Source: Trametes villosa (Eukaryota > Basidiomycota > Agaricomycetes > Polyporales > Polyporaceae). From it: DNA of 64,000 nucleotides. Below the pieces are notes generated by a model. The model was given only the letters and a program-made list of their open reading frames with translations, did not search any database and was not told where the DNA came from. Location: the NCBI GenBank assembly GCA_002964805.2, contig PUDQ02000024.1:806001-870000 (forward strand), read 5' to 3'. This document shows positions 55,287 to 64,000 of this stretch, one piece after another. How positions within the stretch are numbered: the first letter of the stretch is position 1; each line of letters starts with the position of its first letter. The translations under genes and the position numbers were made by a program.

Positions 55287-55971
55287 ATGAACGGACTCCG
55301 CGCTACCGAAGACGCCGTCGCCACGCTCCGCGAGGAAGCCCAACCGCTTGCCTTGCAGCAGCTCGAGCGGCAGACCGCGAACCTTGAGGAGATGGAGGAT
55401 GCGATGTCGTTCAGCCAGGAGGACTGGTACGCCGCGCTGAAGGAGACCATCTTCGCGACCGTGAGTCGTCGCGCGCTGCTCGTGAACTCAGCCTGACAAG
55501 GTGCAGGAGTCGTACTTGATCGTGACGGACGGTGACGCTCGCCTCACGCCCCTCCTCGCGCGGATCGAGCGCGCGGTGGGAGCCCAAACGACGGATGCTG
55601 GCCTGCGACCGTACTTCCTGGAGCGGCTGGCGTCCGTCCGTAGGGAGATCGAAACCCGTGTCGCAGAGGCCGCGCAGATGCGCCTGGAGGTCCAACTCGC
55701 TCGCGTGCTGGCCGCCCGCCACGCCTTCACCCGTGCGGGCGCCGAAGGCGCACTCGCGCTCGCACGCGCTACCGACGTCGAAGCTTCCGTGCGCCAACAC
55801 CTGCGAACTATTCGGCGCGAACTGGGGGCCCTCGCAGAGGCGACTAACGACGCTGCCGCGCGCGCCGCCGCCGGTGCGCCCGCACTCGCTAGCCTCGTCC
55901 CGCGTCGCGGTTCTGATATCTGGTACGGGCTACCAGATCTGGAGGCCTACGAGAACGGCGGCTTCGCTTGA
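55287..55971 (+). CDS. Hypothetical small helical protein 1 of a paralogous pair
   Basis: Exons 55287-55460 and 55507-55971 (or second exon from 55501), 212 residues. Not recognised. It is nearly all alpha-helical, rich in Ala, Arg, Glu and Leu (for example LALQQLERQTANLEEME). There is no signal peptide. The first exon is exactly 58 codons, as is that of the next gene, and the two exon 1 products align without gaps (R/LxxEAxPLALQQLER versus QAAAIPFSIAQIER). The region is very GC-rich, unlike the genes left of the LINE. I suspect genes linked to mobile DNA, but no domain proves it. Confidence 0.65.
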
Positions 55972-56209
55972 AGACGACCGCAGGCCCGCCATAACCGCGG
56001 TGAATACGAGGAGGGCCTGGGAGGAGGGCCGCCACACCGGGTGAAGGGGACGCGAAGCTGGGTAGAGGGTTCGGGCCACGAGGGGCGATGTATCGATGTC
56101 CCAATAGATCTTGTCAGCGGGTGAACAAAGCGCGACGCCTCCGACGTCACCGCTAGCGAGACCTTTAAGATCGCGAGGTGCTCGACTCGCGCCGGTCGAC
56201 TCGCCAACC
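55972..56209. promoter_or_regulatory. Intergenic region with TATA-like box (56163-56169)
   Basis: CTTTAAG lies 41 bp upstream of the ATG at 56210. Rest unremarkable. Confidence 0.35.
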
Positions 56210-57031
56210 ATGAGTGCTCTCCCGCTCCTGCGCGACGACATCCGCGCGCTCCAAGCTGCTGCCATCCCGTTCTCCATCGCCCAGATCGAGCGAACCTCGC
56301 GTGCGCTCGAAGCCCTGACGCGCCGCGCCGACGTCGACCCTGTCGAATGGGAAGCCGCCCTAGACCGGTTCTTAGAGGCCTCCGTTCGTACCCGGTGGAG
56401 TAGCCCTCGCCGTCGCCGCCGCCACTCATGGGTGCTAACCTTGCCTCAGGAACTCGCGATGCCGCTCGAGCTGACTTCGTACCACCTCCGCGACGCCACC
56501 GACCGCGTTGAGGGCATCCTACGCGGTCCCGCCGCGCCTCCATCCGCCCTCGCGTACTTTCGGAGCCGCTTCGCCTGGGTTGCCTTGGACCGCGAGCGCG
56601 AGGCCGCTCTTTTCGAACAGCGAGAACTCCTCGCACTCCTGGAGCGCGCCGCGGCAGCGCGTCGAGTCGTCATCCGGAGCGGTGTCGACGCTACCTTCCT
56701 GCTCCCCTCCATCCAGCGCATCTTCGCTCAGCTCGCCGCTCTCCAGCGCGATAACGTTCGCACGCGCGAAGCCATCCACCACGCCGGCATCGTCCCGCTC
56801 GACTTTTCCGGTCGCCCGATAACCTCGTCCGAGTCGATTCCCCCGCTGGAGTCTCCGCCCTTGCCTCCCCGTAGTCCGCGTGCCGCGCGCGGAACTCCCT
56901 CCGCGGAAGCGCTGCCAGCCGACCTCGCGGATCTCTTCGTCGGTTACACCCCGCTCCCGATGGGCGCGGACCCGGAGACGATCCCGGCGGTATTGCTTGC
57001 TCGCGAGAGGCCCGAAGCGTCCGAAGACTGA
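56210..57031 (+). CDS. Hypothetical small helical protein 2 of a paralogous pair
   Basis: Exons 56210-56383 and 56450-57031, 251 residues. The intron (66 bp) has no stop in frame, so an unspliced form would add 22 residues. Exon 1 is 58 codons, equal to that of the gene upstream, and its product is similar (ALPLLRDDIRALQAAAIPF; VEWEAALDRFLEAS versus EDWYAALKETIFAT). The C-terminus gains a Pro/Ser-rich tail absent from the neighbour. No known domain. The head-to-tail arrangement, equal spacing of TATA-like boxes and shared intron point to tandem duplication. Confidence 0.65.
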   Translation: MSALPLLRDDIRALQAAAIPFSIAQIERTSRALEALTRRADVDPVEWEAALDRFLEASVRTRWSSPRRRRRHSWVLTLPQELAMPLELTSYHLRDATDRVEGILRGPAAPPSALAYFRSRFAWVALDREREAALFEQRELLALLERAAAARRVVIRSGVDATFLLPSIQRIFAQLAALQRDNVRTREAIHHAGIVPLDFSGRPITSSESIPPLESPPLPPRSPRAARGTPSAEALPADLADLFVGYTPLPMGADPETIPAVLLARERPEASED

Positions 57032-57492
57032 AGGGAGTAGGGAGAAGGTAGAACCGCTGGTAGTACGTGCTGTATTTGCGCCCGGTAGCACGTCAGATCG
57101 ACGCGATCCCTGCGAGACTGAATCCCGCACGCCGCGGGAGAAGCCCGCGAGCCCGCGGACGCGTCCCGCGGGCAGGTGCTCGTCCTTGTCTGCTTCGCAC
57201 GCTCTCGTGACCGCGTGTCCACCGCCACGGGAGTACGCAGGGTCGCGCCGGGCCGCCTGTGCCGCGAGCGCCGAACTTCTACTTCGCCGCGCGTCATAGA
57301 TCGCCGTCCGTGAGGCTTCTTGTTCCAGGCCGCGCGCCTTGAGGCTAGGGTCCGCGCGCGGCCCCGTAAGGGTCGTGCAGCGCGCGCGGCCTGCGCGCGC
57401 ATAAGGGGCAGCGTCCTTCGGTGCTCGTCGTCGCCCCTCTTCTCCTCTCTTGCTTGCCTCTGCTCGTTCCACTCCTCCCTGCGCCCTCCGCC
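57032..57492. other. GC-rich intergenic region
   Basis: No gene; the last 80 bp are pyrimidine-rich leader of the next locus. Confidence 0.4.
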
Positions 57493-58426
57493 ATGGATCC
57501 TAGCAATCCCACCGCCTCCCAGTCCCTGGTCACCCCCGCTGCTCGGAATGACGCCGCTGCCGCTAACGAGCAGCTGGTCCAGCGCTTGGACCAGCATATC
57601 CTCAACGAGTGTCCGCTCCCCAGCGCGCCCGCCGCCGCCTTCCGCTTCTACGCGTCGGAGGCGGTCAGCATCGCGGTGAGTCCTGTCTCGGCCGCCCCAC
57701 GCGCTTCGCTGACCCGCGTGACCCTTCAGCGCGCCATCGTGAATAACGGTTCTTCGGAGCGCCTCGTCCTCCCGCTCCTGGGCGACCTGGTGGCGCGCAC
57801 CTGGCGCTTCGCGGAGGGCGCGACGGGCTCCGTCAACTTGGGGACGGTCTGGACAGACCCGCTCTACTGCGCCGCGTACCTCCGCCGCTACCCCGACGGT
57901 CCGCCTCAGGCAAGCGTGGCCGACGTGTCCGGCGCGCCCGCTTCCATTGTGCCTCCAGCACCCGCTCCCGCCCTCGCTCCGCCTCCCGCTCCCGCTGCGC
58001 CGCCCGCGCCCGCTGCATCGAGCATCCCTCGTCCTCGGCGCCCTGGTACTACGCCGGGCTACCGCCCGCGTGACGCGGACCTCATCCCGCCGATTGCGAC
58101 CCTCGACTTGCGACAGGCGGCTCAGTCCGCCAGTAGCGCGTCGGCTCCGCGCGCTCCGAAGGCCACGCCAGCCGCCTCCACCACCGCTGGACCGTCCGAG
58201 GGTACGAAGCGCAAGCGCGGCAACTCTTCGCCCGAACCCGTGAAGCCGGCCGCAGAGAGGAAGCCGGCGCCGAAAAAGCGCGCCACTACAATCGCCGAAC
58301 CCGACGTGATCGAGCTCTCCAGCGAGCAGGCCGACGAAGACGCGGGCGAGGAGCCCGCCGCCCCCACTCCGCGGCGCACACGTCGATCCACCGCCGCGAA
58401 GAAGGAGCCCGCCACGCCCAGCAGCT

Positions 58427-59345
58427 GTTGTAGTTCTGATTTATCATTTACCGTCAATTAGCCTGCGCCTTATTGCAATAGGAACCGTAGGGGCTCCTAT
58501 TGTAATACATTTCCGGCCAAAAGCTCCGGTTTGCCTCCGGCACCTTCCAAATGCGGCCGGTTTCCGCGGGTGGCTGCTTATCAGCCCCCGGGACTCTTAT
58601 CTCTCGTTGATAACATGCTAATCTCATCTATCCCGGGCTCCCGGACATGCAGATAGCGCGGGAACTCGGGCGCTTTGACTCTCGGCTGGGCACCACCCCG
58701 ATTAGGCAGGCTCACCTCTCACCTCCCCCCTGGGCAGCTCTCTTCCTCGATATCTCACTCGTCTCTGGCCCGATTTGCCTTGCAAGTGGCTCTACTGGTT
58801 CGCATTGAACAGGCCTACCAGGATCAGCAAACGCGCAGGAAATCCGGTAGGTACTGACATTGTTATGCTAGGTGCAACTAGCCCACAAAGGGCGACGCGA
58901 TCTGGGCGATAGCTCGCCCGTTTCGCGTCGCCCCGGGGCGCGTGTGGGCTCCCCAGAAAGCGGCTGAACAGGGCTTTCTGGCAAGTCCTGGCGCGCGCAA
59001 ATCGGCCCAGTGGTTGTGATTCTGCGCTCCGCCCATCCAGGGCAGGAGCACAGAATCACCTCCTGGGCTGTATTTCGCTCATTTTGCCCAGGATTAGGCT
59101 GAACTTTTGTACAGGCTCCTAAAAATCGATGGGCATTTGCTCATCCGACTTACCAGCCCCAGGAAGATATCCGGAGAGCACCAGATAGCCTCGTCTTGGG
59201 GCCCAGCTCCAGGACGATGGTTTGCTCGATATCTCGGGCGTCCGGACGCGCGCCGCCACCGCACGCATATCCCCGGAAAGCTGCTGAACGCAGCTTTCCG
59301 CAGGTATGCTTGCTGTGGCGATCCGACCGCCCGTTACTGCATAGT
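58427..59345. repeat. Left terminal inverted repeat arm
   Basis: Contains hairpins at 58953-58981 (9-bp stem) and 59274-59300 (11-bp stem, CGGAAAGCTGC). Pairs with 60105-61023. Confidence 0.8.
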
Positions 59346-60104
59346 CCCCTCTGCACCTCGCCATCCCATCCTCCCCCTCTCCTTCCCTTCCTTCTTCCAG
59401 GCTTTCCCTTCTACGCCCACAGACCGGTTTTTAGGCCTCATATACCCCTCCTGTACATACACTAGCACTCTGTATGTTTAGATCTCACTCCAAGTCGCCA
59501 CAATCTATATATTTGTTGCTCCCCACTGATAGGTGATGCATACATTCCCCCCTAGATAATGATACAGTGTGTGCATCAAGGAACGAATAGTCGGCTTACA
59601 CAGTACTATACTACAGCTACCCAACGCATTTTAGATCATGGCAAACGGGTAGGAACTCATAAAGATGTGTATTTTACAGTTGGAGAGGGCTCCTAGCAGT
59701 GCTGTACTGCATCAGAACCTAGGGCAGCCACCGAGACCGTCTTAAGACGGCCTGTGGCTGAGCCCTCCCCGAGGAGATCTCGCCATATCTCCATCACGGG
59801 AGCTCCTATTCCTTAGCTTTTCTGTACATACGTAGCCCTAATGGATGCCTACTGTAATTTGCTTTCAGCACGCTTATCGGGTACGAAACGGGCCGGGGAT
59901 CGTGCTGCCTACCGGGAGACACATGGAGCAACTGATAAGCCCGGGCAACGAGTGCCAGGGGTTACAATGCTAATCGCATGGCGCTGGACGATTCGTCTAC
60001 GTAATCTGAGTGGGGGAAAGTTTGAACGAAGCGAAACGGACAGGAATTGGGTGAGTAGTGGGGAGGGGAATGGGGAGAGGGGGTGGGGAGAGGGATAGTG
60101 CGAC

Positions 60105-61023
60105 TGCGGATGTTTAAGCGGTCGGATCGCCACGACAAGCATACCGACGGAAAGCTGCGTTCAGCAGCTTTCCGGGGATATGCGTGCGGTGGCGGCGCGC
60201 GTCCGGACGCCCGAGATATCGAGCAAACCATCGTCCTGGAGCTGGGCCCCAAGACGAGGCTATCTGGCGGTTTCAAGATATTGTAACTGGGCTGGAAAGC
60301 GGGATGAGCAAATGCCCATCGATTGTTAGGAGCATGTACAAAGTTTCAGCCTCATCCATGGCAAAATGAGCGAGATACAGCCCAGGAGGTGATCCTGTGC
60401 TCCTGCCCCAGATGGGCGGAGCACAGAACCCCAACCACTGGGCCGATTTGCGCGCGCCAGGACTCGCCAGAAAGCCCTGTTCAGCCGCTTTCTGGGGAGC
60501 CCACACGCGCCCCGGGGCGACGCGAAACGGGCGAGCTATCGCCCAGATCGCGTCGCCCTAGGCAGCCAGTATGTACACTGTATAGCAACATTAGTACGCA
60601 CCGTATCGACTTGCTCCATTAGGAGGTATTGTAGTGCTTGACGATACGAATCTAATGAGCCGCTTGCGGGGCGAATCGGCCAGGAACTGAGCGAGCTGTC
60701 GAAGGAGAGAGTCGCCTAGGGGGAGTGGTAAGAGGTAAACCTGCCTAATCGGGGAGGTGCCCAGCCGAGAGCCAAAGCGCCGGTGTTCCCGCGCTGAATA
60801 GATGTCCGGGAGGCCCGGAAAGATGAGATTAGACTGTTATCTCCAAGAGATAACAGCCACCGGCGCTGATAAGGAGCCACCGCGGAGACTGACCGTATAT
60901 AGTAAGTACCGGGGGCAAACCGGAGCTTTCGGCGGGGGAATGTATTACAATAGGAGGCCCTACGGTTCGTAGTGCAATAAGGCGCAGGCTAACTGACGGT
61001 AAATGATATATCATAACTACCAC
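60105..61023. repeat. Right terminal inverted repeat arm
   Basis: Reverse complement of the left arm; its 11-bp-stem hairpin lies at 60148-60174. Confidence 0.8.
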
Positions 61024-62682
61024 AGCTTGTGCCACGCCGAAGGCTCGCCGGACGCGCTCGCGCGCTAAGGGCAAAGGAAAGGCCAAGCCGGCCGACGAGG
61101 AAGAGTGGGTCCTGGAGGAGGTGGAGTGTGGGGTTCGCATCGACTCCCTCAACGCCGAGCAGAAGATGGCGTTGAGGAAGAACAAGCTAACCCCGCCGCG
61201 TTTCCCTCCCGTCAACGTCTACTTCCCGCCCAAGGGCACCGCGGTACGCCTTTCTGCTCGACTCGCGTCTGCGCGCTGACCATCCTCCCGCAGTGCGCTT
61301 TGTGTGTGGGCAAGGGCAAGTGCGACCTCCGCCGCGGGTTCAAGAAGTGCATGCGCTGCGTGTACCAGAAGCAGGCGTGCCTGATCAACGACGTGCTCGC
61401 CGCGAAGTCCGGCCTCCCCACTTCCACCCGCTATGCGGCGTGGTACGACGATAAGGGCTTCACTCGGGGTGCGTATCGCGTCCGCTCTCGCCCCTTTCGC
61501 CCGCCTTGCTGACCGCATCTACAGCCATCCGCCCGGACGGCACGATCCTGTTGATCCTGCTCAACCGCTTGCGGCTGCCCGTCCCGAAGTGGGCGGTAGA
61601 AGAGCGCGACGCGTTCATCCAGGAGGTGGCCGCCACCGTGGACGCGGACGCTCCGTCGGCGCGCGAGCGCAAGGCCAGCGGCTCGAGCGCCCGCAAGCGC
61701 GGGCCTGCACCCCCGCCCGCGGACGACGACGATGACGAGTGGCAGGACGAGGTCGAGGAGGAGGACGACGAGACTGCCGACGACGATACTGAAGCCGCCG
61801 CGCGCTCGGACGACGACCGGGTAAGTCACGCCACCGAGATCGACGAGGAGGAGGACGATTCCCCGGCGCCGCCCTCGCCCAACCCGCTCGCGGACAGCTC
61901 TTCGCAGCGCGCCAGTGCCGTTCCCCGCCACGCGCGCGCTGTCTTGTCTCATGTCGAGGCGAGTAGTCGCGTTTCGTTTCGCTGCCATCTTGCTAACCGC
62001 CTTGTAGATCTCGCGGGACCCTTCGCGCGCCGCGTCCGTTGCTTCCGGTGCCGCCAGCGCGCCCGGTCGTGGTTCTCGCGCCGCTTCCGCGCTCTCCCTC
62101 CGCAATGCGCCTGAGCTGGCGCCGCCGCCTTCGCCTTCTCCCCCTCCCATCTCTGCCGCCGACCTCTCCCCCACCGCTGCTACTAGCCGCCTGCCCGCCT
62201 TCGGTCCCGCGCCCGTCTATGTCCCCGCCCCGCCCTCCGCGCTCGCCTCCGTGGACGCAGAGGGACTCCAGCCCGCTCCCGACGTCTCCCTCCTCACCTC
62301 CGCGCTCCAGTCCTGCGCCCTCAGCGACACCACAATCGACGCCATCGTCGACAACCTCCTTGCGCAGATTGGCCAAGCCGCACGCACCCACCTGCGCGCT
62401 CAGCGCGATGGCAAGCCATCCGAGCCGCTCAAGCCTCTCCCTGCTGGGTCCTCGCTGGTCCGCGCCGCGCACCGCGACGCCTCGCTCGCCGCCGACGCCC
62501 ACATCGTTGGCTACGCGTCCGCGATGCAGGCCATGCGCGCGGTGACGATGGAGAGGCTCGGAATGGTGTACAGCCCGTCGTGGACTGACGACATGGCCGG
62601 CCCCCTCCCGCTTCTCGCCGCTGAGGCCGCGTCGTCCAACGCAGGGGAGCCGTCGGGTTCCGGCGCGTCGCGCGCTGAGTAG

Positions 62683-63149
62683 AGGGCAAGAGGGTCGCTT
62701 CTTGGTGCGCGCTCGGGCGGGCTGGCTCGCCTCGGACGCGAAGTCTTGTTGTACGTATCCGCTCCCGTCCGCGTCGCTCGCCTCACTCCTGTAACCTTCG
62801 CGTTAGCATGTATCACCCCCAGTCCGTGTCCCTCGTCCATAGTAGCTGGTTCGTAAAGGTACATAGAGAAAACCAAAGAAAACTGTATAGTTCTTGGCAA
62901 ACGAATGTGTGAGGCCCAGAAAACGCGCGCAACCGCGCGCCGTTCGCACGCGCGCGTACTTCGCGAGCCCGAAAGACCAGGCGCGGACTTAGCAAAACGT
63001 ATGCGCACACAAAGGGCTCGCGCGCGCGCGTTTGAAGAGGAAGTGGGGTATGGTCTTAAACAGGAAAGCCGGGTCAGAGAAAGAGAGGCTAGTATTGGTA
63101 AGAATGGTCCATCGTCGTAGAGGTATCGTACACGTAACACTGGGTCCGA
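62683..63149. other. GC-rich interval between the split gene and the gypsy polyprotein
   Basis: No gene. If the gypsy element is LTR-bounded, its 3' LTR might lie here, but I could not find its ends. Confidence 0.4.
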
Positions 63150-64000
63150 TTACTCATCGTCCTCAGAGCCGCTGCTATCGACGTCGCCGTCTACGTCGCG
63201 CGCGCCATCGAGTAGCTCAGGCTCCGGGTCATCGAGGCCGTCGTCGTCGCCCTCCGTCAGCTCCGCTAGCCTCTTCTGCGAGATGTCCGCGAAGTTCTCG
63301 GGGAGCGGAATGGTGCGTCGCGCGGCGTAGGGGATCAGGCGGAACGCGCCCACCGCGCGATGTAGCACGGTCCCATCGAGTTCGCACAGGACATACGCCC
63401 CGCCGCGGTTGCGCGAGATCACTACCAGCGGACCCGTGTACCGTGGTCGCATCTTGCGGTTGAGCGACTTCTCGATCTGCGTGTGTCGCATCAACACCAG
63501 TGCGCCAGCCTTGAAGTCGTAGTCTCGGATCGTGGCCGCGTGGTCGCGCTCGAACTTGCGCGCCGCCTCCACCCGCGCGCGATAGACTCTCGAGTTCAGC
63601 GTCGCGAGCTGTTCTTGACGCTTTTGTAGCTCAGTTGCACGACGCGCGAGCAACTCTTCGGTGGATAACAGCCCGACCGGTGGCGGTAGTAGGTACGTAG
63701 CCTCCGCGACGTCCAAAGGGAGGACCGGGTGGCAACCGGTCACCGCGAAGTACGGGGAGCAGCCCATGCGCCGCCGGATCGTGACGCGCTCCGCCCAGAA
63801 CGCGTAGTGCGCGTACTGCGACCACTTGTGCTGGTCTCCGCCCGCCGCCTTGTAGAGGACCTGGCGCGTATCGAAGTGAGAGCGCTCTACGATGCCGTTA
63901 GCCTTCGAGTTGTACGGGCTGATGCTGATGCGGTTGAGGTTGTAGCGCTCCTCGAGCTTGCGCGCTGCGCTGATGAACGCGGAGCCGTTGTCCGTGATGA
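63150..64000 (-). CDS. Ty3/gypsy-type integrase, C-terminal part of a polyprotein (truncated by window)
   Basis: The frame is open from the right edge (64000) down to the stop at 63150, so the 5' part is outside the window. It begins in the integrase catalytic core: ITDNGSAF carries the second catalytic Asp and SPYNSKANGIVERSH the catalytic Glu of the D,D35E triad. The C-terminal domain includes LVLMRHTQIEKSL and RYTGPLVVI, the fold found at the end of gypsy integrases, and an acidic tail (DDGLDDPEPELLDG). It inserts element cDNA into host DNA. No stop interrupts the part seen. It is convergent with the split gene. Confidence 0.88.
   Translation of the reverse strand, partial: ITDNGSAFISAARKLEERYNLNRISISPYNSKANGIVERSHFDTRQVLYKAAGGDQHKWSQYAHYAFWAERVTIRRRMGCSPYFAVTGCHPVLPLDVAEATYLLPPPVGLLSTEELLARRATELQKRQEQLATLNSRVYRARVEAARKFERDHAATIRDYDFKAGALVLMRHTQIEKSLNRKMRPRYTGPLVVISRNRGGAYVLCELDGTVLHRAVGAFRLIPYAARRTIPLPENFADISQKRLAELTEGDDDGLDDPEPELLDGARDVDGDVDSSGSEDDE

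Larger units (their letters stand above)
58427..61023. mobile_element. Non-autonomous foldback-type element with about 0.9 kb terminal inverted repeats
   Basis: The left arm (58427 to about 59345) and the reverse complement of the right arm (about 60105-61023) match over their length with scattered differences, including the termini (GTTGTAGTT against GTGGTAGTT) and CAGC/GCTG-type hairpins. The centre (about 59345-60105) is mostly unique and has no protein. AGCT flanks both sides and may be the target-site duplication. It carries no transposase, so another element must move it. Superfamily not assigned. Confidence 0.85.
57493..62682 (+). pseudogene. Zn2Cys6-like-cluster gene split by a 2.6 kb inverted-repeat element
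   Basis: Coding pieces are 57493-57675 and 57730 to about 58426, then, after the insert, about 61028-61243, 61294-61468, 61525-61958 and 62008-62682. Together they would make roughly 800 residues. The left piece has a helical start, then Pro/Ala-rich and Lys-rich low complexity. The right piece holds a cysteine cluster C-x2-C-x5-C-x8-C-x2-C-x6-C (start CALCVGKGKC), close to a Zn(II)2Cys6 binuclear cluster, followed by an acidic run and a Pro/Ala-rich tail. The last intron (61959-62007) is GC-AG. With the insert present the left frame runs into a stop at 58459-58461, so the protein is cut before the cysteine cluster. Joining the flanks at the AGCT leaves a one-base frame offset, so the exact junction is unsettled. 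Confidence 0.7.

Noticed and set aside
54681..55343. 220-codon minus-strand frame between the LINE and small gene 1
   Set aside because: Composition of a random GC-rich frame with no motif; overlaps the small gene 1 promoter and start.

Overview
The window is nuclear DNA of a filamentous fungus, almost certainly a basidiomycete of the Agaricomycetes type; a polypore-like species is my inference. The reasons are protein genes cut by many 45-75 bp GT-AG introns, high GC, short spacing, OLE1-type desaturases with a C-terminal cytochrome b5, GH16 wall glucanases, a mushroom-type P450, a fungal Tnp2-type transposon and Tad-like/Ty3-gypsy retroelements. I traced splice sites by hand, so exon coordinates are predictions. 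No rRNA, tRNA or CRISPR array was seen.

Left part, 1-20.5 kb, metabolic and cell-wall genes: a truncated delta-9 desaturase (+), a PB1-like protein (+), a ten-exon cytochrome P450 (-), a helical protein of unknown role (+), a second complete delta-9 desaturase (-), a GH16 glucanase (+), an NmrA-like reductase (-), a pseudogene, an F-box-like gene of the 'MGQ-W' type (+) and a second GH16 glucanase (+).

20.5-27.4 kb is a DNA transposon: a ten-exon Tnp2-like (CACTA/EnSpm-type) transposase (+) and a five-exon coiled-coil partner (-) whose stop codons lie 5 bp apart. 27.4-47 kb is again host DNA: a mitochondrial ornithine-type carrier (+), a secreted or membrane protein X (-) whose broken copy lies at 15.7-16.1 kb, a second F-box-like paralog (-), a Ure2-type glutathione S-transferase (+), mitochondrial ribosome recycling factor (-), a long Ser/Gln-rich basidiomycete protein (+), and a twelve-exon gene (-) joining five CCCH zinc fingers to a C-terminal RBR ubiquitin ligase module.

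47.3-64 kb is dominated by repeats. A non-LTR retrotransposon with intact ORF1 and 1,719-residue ORF2 lies on the minus strand. Beyond it is a very GC-rich compartment with two related small genes (+), a larger gene with a Zn2Cys6-like cysteine cluster that is split by a 2.6 kb element with about 0.9 kb terminal inverted repeats, and the integrase end of a gypsy-type polyprotein (-) running off the window.

Themes are local duplication (desaturases, GH16, F-box-like, protein X, the small gene pair) and nested mobile elements. The observations I rate highest are the long-TIR element in a coding exon, the GC-rich gene set beside the gypsy element, and the CCCH-RBR architecture.
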